From CAZIGK01 sp964538615 (GTDB taxonomy: Bacteria; Pseudomonadota; Alphaproteobacteria; Rickettsiales; RI-342), in contig CAZIGK010000008.1 of the NCBI GenBank assembly GCA_964538615.1, positions 1 to 64,000 on the forward strand: a DNA stretch of 64,000 nt. The letters run 5' to 3'. Below the pieces are notes generated by a model. The model saw nothing but the letters and a program-made list of their open reading frames with translations, ran no database searches and was not told the origin of the DNA. The first letter of the stretch is position 1. The number at the start of each line of letters is the position of its first letter. Positions 51,200-60,580 of the stretch are shown here, in pieces. Both the position numbers and the translations under genes were made by a program.

Positions 51200-52651
51200 A
51201 TGCCGGTTTTTTGGCTTCAGGCTTTTGGTTCTCAATGTCGCTGGCGCAGCAGGGCAGGCGTTTTGCATGCTTTTTGGCTGGCTGCCTTGCTTTGGTTATG
51301 CTTACAGCCGGGCATGGCGTGGGCGCTCACCCTCAAGGATGCCAAACTAACCCAGCAGCAGGATCATCTCAGCATCACCCTGCTGTTTGACCAGCCGGTG
51401 GCGCATACCTTATTTACTTTAGACAACCCGGATCGCCTGGTGCTGGATGTGCCAGATGTCACCATCACGGCTCCTCTGCAAAGGCTTTCCAAGGCTTCTT
51501 CACTTATTCGTGCTGTGCGCCACGGCTTGTTCAAACCGGGGCAACGGCGCATTGTGCTGGATTTGTCCGGGCCTGTGCAGGCACCACAATGGAATAGCGG
51601 TGCGGTGGAGGGAGAGGGCTATGCACTGGTGATTCGACTGCAACCGCGTGGCCAGTGGGTGCAGCCTCAGCAAGGCGTGGCTGCTCCACCGCCACCCGCA
51701 TCGGCAAGCCACTTGCCTGCGGCTCCGTCTTCTCAGGGGCTTCCTGCCCGCCTGCCTGCTCCCGCCCCCATGTTGGCCGAACCCGTGACAGCTTCTTCAA
51801 CGCAACCGGCGCCAAATGGTATAGATTGGTCACAGGTCGTGCCGGTCTTTAAGCCGCTCGTCACCCGTGCCCACTGGCGAACCTTCCATTTCAAAGGCAT
51901 GCCGCGCCCTATTTTGGTCGTGACCCCGGTCTTCAAACCGCTGGAGATGTGTGCACGCCCCCCAATTGTCGTGATTGATGCCGGGCATGGGGGGAAAGAC
52001 CCCGGTGCCATCAGTAGCAAAGGCACGCAGGAAAAAATCATTGCACTGCGCTATGCGCGTGGCCTGCGGGATGCATTAAATGCAACGGGCAAGTATTTTG
52101 CTAAACTCACGCGGGATGATGACCGCTTCCTTCACCTGCGGGAACGTATTGCCATTGCCAAAAAAATGGAGGGGGATATTTTTATATCCATCCATGCGGA
52201 TTCAGCTCCCAACCCATTGGCGCATGGCTTTTCCGTCTATACTTTGTCGGAAGATGCCTCCGATGCAGAGGCCGCAAGCCTGGCTGCGCGAGAGAATAAA
52301 GCGGATATATTGATGGACGTGGATTTGTCTCATGAAAGCCGGGACGTCGCCTCCATTCTGATTGATCTGGCGCAGCGGGAGACGAAAAATAAATCTTCCG
52401 AACTGGCGGAATCCTTTGTGCAGCATATGCGCCCCTTTGCACAGCCACGCAAACATACGCATCGCTATGCTGGCTTTGCGGTGCTCAAGTCACCGGATAT
52501 CCCATCTGTTCTGGTAGAGCTTGGCTTTATCAGCAATAAAGAAGATGAGCAAAAGCTACTGAATCCAGACTATCAAAAGCAATTGCTCGGTGCTATGGTG
52601 CGCTCCATTGAACAATATTATCGGCGCTATCAGCCTGATATGTTCAAGTGA
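51200..52651 (+). CDS. N-acetylmuramoyl-L-alanine amidase with AMIN domain
   Basis: Exported cell-wall amidase of AmiC type, 483 aa. The signal segment lies at residues about 20-42. An AMIN domain (about 43-155), which targets peptidoglycan or the septum, is followed by a Pro/Ala linker and a C-terminal Amidase_3 domain: VVIDAGHGGKDPGAIS with a zinc histidine, a glutamate in GTQEKII, the zinc histidine in FISIHADS and the catalytic glutamate in VLVELGFISNK. The linker has two copies of PVFKPL. It removes stem peptides during cell separation. The PBP1A gene follows. Confidence 0.94.
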   Translation: MPVFWLQAFGSQCRWRSRAGVLHAFWLAALLWLCLQPGMAWALTLKDAKLTQQQDHLSITLLFDQPVAHTLFTLDNPDRLVLDVPDVTITAPLQRLSKASSLIRAVRHGLFKPGQRRIVLDLSGPVQAPQWNSGAVEGEGYALVIRLQPRGQWVQPQQGVAAPPPPASASHLPAAPSSQGLPARLPAPAPMLAEPVTASSTQPAPNGIDWSQVVPVFKPLVTRAHWRTFHFKGMPRPILVVTPVFKPLEMCARPPIVVIDAGHGGKDPGAISSKGTQEKIIALRYARGLRDALNATGKYFAKLTRDDDRFLHLRERIAIAKKMEGDIFISIHADSAPNPLAHGFSVYTLSEDASDAEAASLAARENKADILMDVDLSHESRDVASILIDLAQRETKNKSSELAESFVQHMRPFAQPRKHTHRYAGFAVLKSPDIPSVLVELGFISNKEDEQKLLNPDYQKQLLGAMVRSIEQYYRRYQPDMFK

Positions 52652-52687
52652 ATAATCAATTCCTTATCAGGGGTTTAAAAGACAAAC

Positions 52688-55309
52688 ATGCGGCTGTTGA
52701 TGAGCTTGTTCGTATTGATGATGACCGGTGCATTGCTGGGGGCAGCGGTGGTGTTTGGTATCTTTTACCATTACAGCCAGCAATTGCCGGACTATGACCA
52801 GCTTGCCAACTATGAGCCGCCGAACGTTACCCGTCTTTATTCGTCCGATGGCCGCCTGATGGAGGAATACGCCAAGGAAAAACGGGTGTTTGTTCCCATC
52901 ACCGCCATTCCCAACCGTCTGAAAAATGCCTTTATCGCGGCGGAAGACCAGAATTTCTATAGCCATCCGGGAGTGGATGTCACCTCTATCGCCCGTGCCA
53001 TGGTAACCAATGCCAAAAATTACCTGCGGGGCGGCGGTGGATTGGTGGGAGGCTCCACAATTACACAGCAGGTGGTGAAGAACTTTCTGCTAACCAGTGA
53101 ACGCTCTCTGGAGCGCAAGGTGAAAGAGGCCATCCTTTCGTTCCGCATCAGCAAGGTCTACTCCAAGGATAAGGTGCTGGAGTTATACCTGAACCAGATT
53201 TATCTGGGGCATGGCAGTTACGGTGTGGCCGCTGCCGCACTGGAATATTTCAACCGTTCTATTGACGAATTGGCGATTGAAGAAGCGGCATTGCTTGCAG
53301 CCATGCCGAAGGCACCGTCTTCCTTTGACCCTAACAAAAATTACGAGCGTGCCTTAGAGCGCCGTAACTGGGTCATTGGCCGGATGCTGGATGAAGGCTA
53401 CATTACAGAGGCGGAGGCGAAACAAGCCGTGGAGACTCCCATCAATCTGCGTGAGCCGGAATTGACTGAAGTGGCGGAAGCCTCTGTTTACTCGGAAGAA
53501 GTGCGGCGTTGGCTGGTAAAGAAATACGGTAATGATACCCTCTATGAAGGCGGGCTGGTGGTGCATACTCCCTTGGTGCCCAGCTATCAAAGCATGGCAG
53601 AAGAGGCGTTGCTAAAAGGCGTCGTGGCCTATGAAAAGCGTCACGGTTACCGTGGACCGTTAGGGCATTTGGATAGTTTGCAGGACTGGCGGGAACAACT
53701 CAAGGGCTACCCACAGCCAGCCCCTTCCATGGGGGCATGGGAGTTGGGCATTGTCACCAGCGTGGAGAAAGACCATGCCTATGTCGGGCTGAATGATGGC
53801 GAAGTCCTGAAATTACCACTTGCAGACCTGACATGGGCGCGCCGCATTCTGGATACAAAAACCGGACGCTGGGGGCCTCCCATCAAAAAAGCGGCCGATG
53901 TCGTGGCTGAAGGCGACGTCATTGTGGTCGAACGCGGGACGGATACAGAAGGGGAAGAAACCACTGTCTCCCTCCGGCAATTACCCAAAGTGAGTGGCGG
54001 CGCCGTCATGATGGATCCACATACCGGACGGGTGCTGGCCATGGTGGGCGGCACACGCTATAAAGATGCGGCCTTTAACCGTGTGACTCAGGCAAAACGT
54101 CAGCCTGGCTCGGCGTTTAAGCCGTTTATTTATCTGGCAGGGCTGGAAAAAGGCTACACACCTTCCACCATCATTGTGGATTCCCCCATTGCTCTCCCGC
54201 AAGGGCCGGGGTTACCACTGTGGCGTCCGCAGAACTATGCCAACCGTTTCTATGGTCCTACCACCATGCGCAATGGTCTGGAGAAATCTCTCAATGTCAT
54301 GACCGTCAAATTATCTCTGGATCTGGGGATTGACCGCATCCGGGAGGTCTCGCAGCGGCTGCATATTTACGGCAAAGAACTGCCGCGCAACTTCTCTATT
54401 GTTCTGGGCGCGGCAGAAACCACGCTCATGGATCTGGCGGGTGCCTATGCCATGGTGGTCAATGGCGGAAAAGAAGTGACCCCTGTATTGGTGGAGAAGA
54501 TTCAAAACCGTCATGGCAAGCTCATCTACCGGGCGGATACACGTTTTTGCGATGGATGCAATTCCACGGCAACCCCGGCCGATGTCTCCACCCGCGTTCC
54601 CTACCTGCCGGATGTTCGGGAAAGCCTGATTGATCCTATGACCGCCTATCAGCTCACTTCCGTACTGGAAGGCGTGGTGCAGCGTGGTACCGGTACCAAA
54701 GCCAAAGCACTGGGCAAACCGGTCGCTGGTAAAACCGGCACGACCAATAACAGCCATGATGCCTGGTTTGTCGGCTTTACGCCGGATTTGGTGACCGGGG
54801 TCTATATTGGTTATGACCAGCCGAAAGAATTAGGGCGCCGCGAGACCGGCGGTTCGGTCGCGCTGCCTGTGTTTGTGGATATTATGCAGCAGGCATTGAA
54901 AGACAAGCCTTCCACCCCTTTCCGTGTGCCATCCGGCATGCAACTGGTGAAGGTGGATTTAAAAACGGGGCAGCGTCCGGGGTTCTATTCCGATCCCAAA
55001 AACATTATCTTCGAGGCTTTCAAGCCAGGTACCGGGCCGCAAACCCGCCCCATCCTTGGTTATGACCGGGCATCCGCCACGCATATGAATGATGGCTACG
55101 ATCAGGGGGGGAACTACATAGCTCCCGGTGAAGGTGGCTATGGTTCTCCATCGGCACCACAAGGAGGTTATGGACAACCGCCAGCTGGTGGTTATTATGC
55201 TCCACCCGCAGCGCAACCTGCATACCCATCTCAGGGGGGCGGCTATGCACCAGCCCAGCCACCGCAGGCTCCGCAACGTCCAACGGTCGGCACCGGTGGC
55301 CTTTATTAA
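52688..55309 (+). CDS. mrcA: Penicillin-binding protein 1A
   Basis: Bifunctional peptidoglycan synthase, 873 aa. One membrane anchor (residues 5-27). The GT51 glycosyltransferase contains AAEDQNFYSHPGVD with catalytic Glu and GGSTITQQVVKN. An OB-like insertion comes next. The transpeptidase has SxxK in PGSAFKPF, SLN in KSLNVMT and KTGT in AGKTGTTN. The last 65 residues are rich in Gly, Tyr, Pro and Gln. prfB follows 42 bases downstream. Confidence 0.96.
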   Translation: MRLLMSLFVLMMTGALLGAAVVFGIFYHYSQQLPDYDQLANYEPPNVTRLYSSDGRLMEEYAKEKRVFVPITAIPNRLKNAFIAAEDQNFYSHPGVDVTSIARAMVTNAKNYLRGGGGLVGGSTITQQVVKNFLLTSERSLERKVKEAILSFRISKVYSKDKVLELYLNQIYLGHGSYGVAAAALEYFNRSIDELAIEEAALLAAMPKAPSSFDPNKNYERALERRNWVIGRMLDEGYITEAEAKQAVETPINLREPELTEVAEASVYSEEVRRWLVKKYGNDTLYEGGLVVHTPLVPSYQSMAEEALLKGVVAYEKRHGYRGPLGHLDSLQDWREQLKGYPQPAPSMGAWELGIVTSVEKDHAYVGLNDGEVLKLPLADLTWARRILDTKTGRWGPPIKKAADVVAEGDVIVVERGTDTEGEETTVSLRQLPKVSGGAVMMDPHTGRVLAMVGGTRYKDAAFNRVTQAKRQPGSAFKPFIYLAGLEKGYTPSTIIVDSPIALPQGPGLPLWRPQNYANRFYGPTTMRNGLEKSLNVMTVKLSLDLGIDRIREVSQRLHIYGKELPRNFSIVLGAAETTLMDLAGAYAMVVNGGKEVTPVLVEKIQNRHGKLIYRADTRFCDGCNSTATPADVSTRVPYLPDVRESLIDPMTAYQLTSVLEGVVQRGTGTKAKALGKPVAGKTGTTNNSHDAWFVGFTPDLVTGVYIGYDQPKELGRRETGGSVALPVFVDIMQQALKDKPSTPFRVPSGMQLVKVDLKTGQRPGFYSDPKNIIFEAFKPGTGPQTRPILGYDRASATHMNDGYDQGGNYIAPGEGGYGSPSAPQGGYGQPPAGGYYAPPAAQPAYPSQGGGYAPAQPPQAPQRPTVGTGGLY

Positions 55310-55351
55310 AAGACGTGATTGGCATTAACAGACGAAGCAAGAGACGAAATC

Positions 55352-56471
55352 ATGAAAGCAGAATTACAAAAACGCGTAGATGAAATGCGCGAGGCTCAAT
55401 CCCTACTTCGGAGGTATCTTTGACTGGGATCAGGCTCTTCGTCGTCTGGACGAACTGAACGCACTGGCGGAAGCCCCTGACCTGTGGGATAACCCACAAC
55501 AAGCCCAAAGCCTGATGAAAGAGCGCAACTATCTGGAAAGCAATATTTCCCGCTATCGCCAGCTAGACAGTGCTTTGAATGATAATCTGGAACTGATTGA
55601 ACTAGGCGAACTGGAGGGCGATCAGGCTCTGGTTGCTGATGCAGAACAGGCAATTGAACATGTCTATGCTCAATTGATGGAGCTGAAGGTGGAATCCCTC
55701 TTTTCCGGAGAGGCCGATAGTAATGATTGCTTTATCGAAATCCATCCCGGTGCCGGAGGGACAGAAAGTCAGGACTGGGCGTCCATTCTGCTGCGCATGT
55801 ACCTGCGCTGGGGCGAAAAACGCGGCTTCCGTGTGGAGTTGATGGAAGAACAAGCCGGGGAAGAAGCCGGAATTAAAAGTGCGACCATTCGCCTGTCGGG
55901 ACATAATGCCTACGGCTGGGCGAAGACAGAAAGTGGTGTGCATCGTCTGGTGCGTATTTCTCCGTTTGATAGCAATGCCCGCCGCCATACCAGCTTTGCC
56001 AGCGTATGGATTTATCCGGTGGTGGATGATACGATTGATATTGAGATCAACGAGAAAGACCTGCGCATCGATACCTACCGTTCCTCCGGCGCCGGGGGGC
56101 AGCACGTGAACACGACAGATTCTGCGGTACGCATTACCCACATTCCCACCAATATTGTGGTGCAATGCCAGAACGAGCGTTCGCAACATAAAAACCGCGC
56201 CGCGGCCATGAGTATGTTGAAAGCCCGGCTCTATGAAATGGAGTTGCGTAAGCGGGAGGAAGCCGCCAGCGCAGAAGCCGCCAACAAAACGGATATTGGC
56301 TGGGGGCATCAAATCCGCTCTTATGTGCTGCATCCCTACCAAATGGTCAAAGACCTGCGCACAGAGACGGAAACATCCGATACGCAAGGTGTGCTGGATG
56401 GCGATCTGGATCGCTTCATTTCTGCCTCACTGGCGCAGCGTCTCGATCATCTGTCCAAACGTGTTGCGTAA
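55352..56471 (+). CDS. prfB: Peptide chain release factor 2, programmed +1 frameshift
   Basis: RF2 reads UGA and UAA stops; 372 aa after frameshift. Translation from ATG 55352 gives 23 codons and meets an in-frame TGA at 55421. The sequence there, CGGAGG then TATCTTTGAC, is the standard RF2 shift site: an internal Shine-Dalgarno element, slippery CTT and poor-context UGA. A +1 shift continues with GAC at 55422 into the main frame. The tripeptide-like recognition region and GGQ (SSGAGGQHVN) are present. RF2 shortage promotes the shift, so the gene regulates itself. Confidence 0.96.
55409..55424 (+). promoter_or_regulatory. RF2 programmed frameshift signal
   Basis: CGGAGG at 55409-55414, TAT, CTT slippery codon at 55418-55420 and TGA at 55421-55423 followed by C. 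Spacing between the internal Shine-Dalgarno and CTT is the short one needed for +1 slippage. Confidence 0.95.
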
Positions 56472-56507
56472 ATCGCCGTTTTCAACCGCATCAAGGGAGT
56501 CCCCACC

Positions 56508-57005
56508 ATGAGCCAATCTGCCCTGAAAATACCTTCCACCACCCTGACAGCCCCCGTGACCGTTCAGGTGACCCGTCTTTCCCATGCGCTGGATCTGCCA
56601 CTCCCGACCTATGCGACGGAACTCAGCGCAGGGGCAGATATTCTTGCCGCCATAGATGCGGATATCACGCTGCAACCGCTACAACGCGCCATGGTGCCCA
56701 CCGGCCTGTGCATGGCCATTCCGGCGGGTTATGAAGTGCAGGTGCGTCCACGCTCCGGTCTGGCCGCCAAACATGGCATCACGCTGCTGAATACCCCCGG
56801 CACCATAGACGCGGACTACCGTGGGGAAGTGAAAGTCATTATGGTCAACCTCAGCCCTGATGCCTTCACCATCACCCGTGGCATGCGCATCGCGCAACTG
56901 GTACTGGCTCCCGTCACCACCCTGCAATGGCAGGAAGTGACGTCTCTTGATGAAACCAGCCGTGGGGCAGGGGGCTTCGGTTCTACCGGCCTGCACCATG
57001 GCTGA
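56508..57005 (+). CDS. dut: dUTP diphosphatase
   Basis: Trimeric dUTPase, 165 aa, removes dUTP and provides dUMP for thymidylate. All five family motifs are present: AGADILA, RPRSGLAAKHGITLLN, GTIDADYRGEVKVIMVNLS, RIAQLVLAP and the C-terminal RGAGGFGSTG. GGGAG precedes ATG 56508. It overlaps hemD in TGATG. Confidence 0.97.
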   Translation: MSQSALKIPSTTLTAPVTVQVTRLSHALDLPLPTYATELSAGADILAAIDADITLQPLQRAMVPTGLCMAIPAGYEVQVRPRSGLAAKHGITLLNTPGTIDADYRGEVKVIMVNLSPDAFTITRGMRIAQLVLAPVTTLQWQEVTSLDETSRGAGGFGSTGLHHG

Positions 57006-57778
57006 TGCCTCACCCGGCAGACATGCACACCCTTCTTCTGACGCAAGCGGATAGTACGGCTCTCGCCCCGTTGCCGCCGCATCTGGCATCCACGTGGCGA
57101 ATGCAGCATGTGCCACTATTGACCACGCAGCCGAGCGAAGCGTTGCGCCAATGGCTGCAAGCTCCACTCCCATCGCAGGGAACCCTGTTGCTGACCAGTC
57201 AGGCGGCTGCGCGTGCACTCACGGACTTTCCACATTGGCAAGGCTGGCAGGTGATCGCCATTGGGGAGAGTACGGCAGAAGCCGCACGACAGGCCGGTGC
57301 GCATCATATCCACCTGCCGGAAGATGCCACGGCCCATGCTGTGCTGGACTACCTGCATCAGCATCGCCATCAACTGCCGCAGCCTTATGTCTACGTCAGG
57401 GGAGAGGTCGTGCGGCTGGATATGGCTGCACTGGCTGCCAGCATGGGCATGGCCGTGCAATCCTGCATCGCTTACCATACCCGCATAGCGCAGGAAAACT
57501 GGCAACCCTTGCCGACCCTGCTGCATTATGGCACGGCGATGGTTGTGGCTTCCCGCCAACTGGCCGTGGCATTAGCAGCGTGGTTTCGCCAACAACCAGA
57601 AACCTACGCTCATCTCTCTGTGTTATGTTATAGTGCGGTGGTTGCTCAACCTTTGACAGAAGCAGGCATTGCTCCTAGGGTAATCATCTTACCGTCGGGA
57701 GGGCACCTGTCGGTTCTGCACTGGATAGAACAACACCCAGCCGTTACAGGGCATAAGGATCATGACCGAAACCAATGA
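57005..57778 (+). CDS. hemD: Uroporphyrinogen-III synthase
   Basis: Closes hydroxymethylbilane with inversion of ring D, giving uroporphyrinogen III for heme; 257 aa. HemD is poorly conserved. Supporting signs are two alternating domains, LLLTSQAAARAL near residue 62, VIAIGESTAEAARQAG near 85, YVRGEV near 128, and position directly before the Mic60 and HemY genes. ATG 57005 overlaps the dut stop; ATG 57023 is possible. Confidence 0.85.
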   Translation: MPHPADMHTLLLTQADSTALAPLPPHLASTWRMQHVPLLTTQPSEALRQWLQAPLPSQGTLLLTSQAAARALTDFPHWQGWQVIAIGESTAEAARQAGAHHIHLPEDATAHAVLDYLHQHRHQLPQPYVYVRGEVVRLDMAALAASMGMAVQSCIAYHTRIAQENWQPLPTLLHYGTAMVVASRQLAVALAAWFRQQPETYAHLSVLCYSAVVAQPLTEAGIAPRVIILPSGGHLSVLHWIEQHPAVTGHKDHDRNQ

Positions 57779-59111
57779 CGTAAACCGCGGGAAAACCGTG
57801 GCTCCCGAAGAGGCTCCCGCATCTTCCCGCCGCCACCGCTGGCGTAAGCCTGCGGTGCTGACCAGCCTGCTGGCACTGGCACTCATCTGGAGCATAGAGC
57901 TATGGACCACCCTGCAAGAGGCATTACTGGGGCATTCCTCCCGTCCCGTCATGCTAACACAGCCGTTGCAGGCTCCCATGCCGGAGAGCAAAGGCGCTGA
58001 CAACCACGGAGCCGCTGAAAGGGATCAGCAACGCGCTTTCACTGCATCGGTTGCCAGCCAATCGGCACAACCTGCGATGCTCCCATCTGCCTCTCCGTTG
58101 TCACCGACAGACGAGCGCAATGTGGCATCCGCCACCTCTCAATCTATCCCCGCATCACGCGCAGATGCCTCAGACAATACGCAAAAACCCATTGTCCCTT
58201 CAACCCCCTCAGCATCCGCAACGGCCACATTCATGACAACCGAAGCAGGCGATGCAGCACCCTCTGCACCCGGCAGCATCATAAACGACAGCTCCACAGA
58301 CGAGGGTGCTTCAGAGGTTTCCGTACCCGCAACCACGCCAGAGCCATCAGAGACATCGGAGACATCGGAGACATCAGAGACATCGGGTGCGTCCGCCATG
58401 TCTCCTGAACTGCTCAGGCAGGTAGAGACACTGCAAAAGCAATTGCAGCAGCTACAGAATCAACTGGCAACCCTGCAAGAAGATACCCAACGCCGCAGCC
58501 AGTATCAGCAGCAAAACCATAGCTCGCTGACACTTTTGCTTGGCTTGTGGCAACTGGAAGAGCGCATTCGCTCCGGCATGCCGTATCAGGAAGAATGGCA
58601 ATGGTTACAACAGCATATGCCTTCGGCCGTCTTGCAGCAAAATGGTGGTGAACGGCTGTTGGCGCGTTATGCGGGGCAGGGTGCCCCTGGCGCCCATCAA
58701 TTATTACTCATCCTGCCGGAGGTTGAATCCGCAGTCCATGCCCATTATCCTGCTACGGGGGCATGGTGGCAGCAGCTATTGGCATGGGTGAAACGCCAGC
58801 TACAATGGCAGTCGCCCCCTCCGTCTGTCACCTCACAGCAAACCGGTCGCTTTCAGGCGGAAGATGTCCTGTCCCGCCTGTATGCCCTGCGGCATTTTCT
58901 GCAATTGGGGGATTTACCTCAGGCATCCCTCATTGCGCGGGAATTACAGGAATATCATCAGCAATACCGCAGCGTGCCACCGTTGGTTCTGGCGCAATAT
59001 CTGGATGAAGTGGAAGCGCAGGACGCACTGTTGCAACAACTGCATCATTGGAAGATTCAGTTACTCCAGCCACAGACACCCGCCACCGGCGCAAAGGCGA
59101 TGCACCCATGA
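57762..59111 (+). CDS. Mitofilin (Mic60)-like inner-membrane protein
   Basis: A 449 aa protein of the Mic60 type. It has a basic N-terminus, one membrane segment (about residues 31-52), a long disordered Ser/Thr/Pro/Ala region (about 60-210), a coiled coil (about 215-250, LLRQVETLQKQLQQLQNQLATLQED) and a C-terminal helical mitofilin-like domain. In alphaproteobacteria Mic60 is encoded in the heme operon and shapes inner membrane folds. It overlaps hemD by 17 bases and HemY by four bases. A nine-base tandem repeat codes for SET units. Confidence 0.85.
   Translation: MTETNDVNRGKTVAPEEAPASSRRHRWRKPAVLTSLLALALIWSIELWTTLQEALLGHSSRPVMLTQPLQAPMPESKGADNHGAAERDQQRAFTASVASQSAQPAMLPSASPLSPTDERNVASATSQSIPASRADASDNTQKPIVPSTPSASATATFMTTEAGDAAPSAPGSIINDSSTDEGASEVSVPATTPEPSETSETSETSETSGASAMSPELLRQVETLQKQLQQLQNQLATLQEDTQRRSQYQQQNHSSLTLLLGLWQLEERIRSGMPYQEEWQWLQQHMPSAVLQQNGGERLLARYAGQGAPGAHQLLLILPEVESAVHAHYPATGAWWQQLLAWVKRQLQWQSPPPSVTSQQTGRFQAEDVLSRLYALRHFLQLGDLPQASLIARELQEYHQQYRSVPPLVLAQYLDEVEAQDALLQQLHHWKIQLLQPQTPATGAKAMHP
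58341..58385 (+). repeat. Nine-base tandem repeat inside the Mic60 gene
   Basis: Five head-to-tail units near GAGACATCG (the first, GAGCCATCA, is diverged), coding for repeated Glu-Thr-Ser. The unit is a multiple of three, so copy-number change keeps the frame. Confidence 0.85.
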
Positions 59112-60463
59112 TGCGCTGGCTCTTTCGTCTGATCGTGGCCGCAACTCTGGCATATGGCTGGTGGTGGCTTCGGCTGCATGATGGAGAATTACGCCTGCAA
59201 TGGCAGGGCTATGTGGTGGCACCGCGCCTGAGTGTCATAATGCCGCTTTTGCTGTTGCTCTGGTTCATGCTCACCCGCTTTGACCGGATGTGGTGCTGGC
59301 TGAAACGGGCCGGAAGCCGAGGGCGTGACCGCCGCTCCTATCGCCAGCAGCAACAGTTGCTGGAACAGGTGCTGGAAGGCTTTACGGCTCTGGCTGCGGG
59401 AGAACCACAGGAAGCAAAACGCATCAGTCATAAACTGGGTCGGCGTGTGTCTGCACAATCGCAGAGTATTTTGCCGCTGTACCATTTGCTGGCCGCCAAG
59501 GTCGCGCAGCAACAAGGAAACAGGCAGGATGCCGCCCAGCATTTTCAGGCCATGCAAAAGCTACCTCAGGGGCAGTTTATGGGACTGCGGGGTATGTTGG
59601 CGTTGGAGCGTCCACGGGTCGTTCTCAACCCATCTGCCACGCAGGAAGAAAAAGACCGGTTGCATCAATTGGCCAGCGAAGCCTATGCCCTGAAACCACA
59701 GGCGCCCTGGGCAGCGTTGGCAATGCTGGAATCATTCTTACTGCGGGAAGATTTGACGCAGGCGCAGCGCATTTTGCACCGTGCGAAAGGGAAAGCATTT
59801 TCCGCCGTGGAATATAAACGCCTGATGGCGGTGGTGGATTACCTACAAGCCGTCAATAGCCATCAGACAGGGGATACGGCATCTGCTCTACGGCAGGCGG
59901 CCAAGGCTGTCAAACAACGTCCCGGCTTTGTTCCGGCCAGCCTGCTGCTCGCCAGAATATGGGAAGGCAAGGGAGATACAGGTAAATCGCAAAAAACCCT
60001 CCGGCAGGCATGGCGGCACCAGCCGCACCCGGATATTGCGGAAGATTATCTGGCGCAAACGCGGCACGAAACACCGGAAAAGCGGGCTAAAGCCATTCAA
60101 CAACTGGTTTCAGGTCTGCCACATCATAGCGCCAGCTATTTGCTACTCATTCAATCAGCGTGGGACAGACAAGCCTACGAAGAGGCGGCGCGCCTGACGC
60201 AGGAAGCATGGCAGCGTCAACCCGGCTGGAGCCTCTGGCAATGGATGCAACGCCTGCAACGGGAAGGCTGGATGGAAAAAGGCATGCTTCCGACCCACTG
60301 CGTGCAGGATGACCCGGCGTGGCGCTGCCAGCATTGCTCAGCCGTGCATGCACAGTGGCAATTGCATTGCGGCGATTGTTCCTCGCTGGATAGTATTCGC
60401 TGGGACAGGCCGCACTCCAACCCGACAGATGACCAGTTACTCTTGCTGGATGCTGCCCATTAG
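59108..60463 (+). CDS. Alphaproteobacterial HemY-type TPR membrane protein
   Basis: About 451 aa. Two membrane segments at the N-terminus (residues about 5-20 and 40-57) precede a long TPR-like helical region. The last 50 residues carry two CxxC pairs (WRCQHCSAVHAQWQLHCGDCSSLDSIRW), a rubredoxin-like metal ribbon similar in plan to that of LapB. The function is unclear; this HemY is not protoporphyrinogen oxidase. ATG 59108 overlaps the Mic60 stop (ATGA). A motif copy lies five bases after its stop. Confidence 0.87.
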   Translation: MMRWLFRLIVAATLAYGWWWLRLHDGELRLQWQGYVVAPRLSVIMPLLLLLWFMLTRFDRMWCWLKRAGSRGRDRRSYRQQQQLLEQVLEGFTALAAGEPQEAKRISHKLGRRVSAQSQSILPLYHLLAAKVAQQQGNRQDAAQHFQAMQKLPQGQFMGLRGMLALERPRVVLNPSATQEEKDRLHQLASEAYALKPQAPWAALAMLESFLLREDLTQAQRILHRAKGKAFSAVEYKRLMAVVDYLQAVNSHQTGDTASALRQAAKAVKQRPGFVPASLLLARIWEGKGDTGKSQKTLRQAWRHQPHPDIAEDYLAQTRHETPEKRAKAIQQLVSGLPHHSASYLLLIQSAWDRQAYEEAARLTQEAWQRQPGWSLWQWMQRLQREGWMEKGMLPTHCVQDDPAWRCQHCSAVHAQWQLHCGDCSSLDSIRWDRPHSNPTDDQLLLLDAAH

Positions 60464-60467
60464 GTTC

Positions 60468-60487
60468 CATCTCCTGACGACACGATC
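60468..60487 (+). repeat. Convergent-gap motif, copy 4
   Basis: CATCTCCTGACGACACGATC, 18 of 20 identical to 43488-43507. It begins five bases after the HemY stop codon. Confidence 0.55.
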
Positions 60488-60580
60488 CCGATGATACCGG
60501 AGTGCATATTGGGCGTTTTCCGCCCCCTGTAAGAGACATCCTCGGTAAAAACGCAGCCGTTTTAGGGTGCAATGGCAGGC

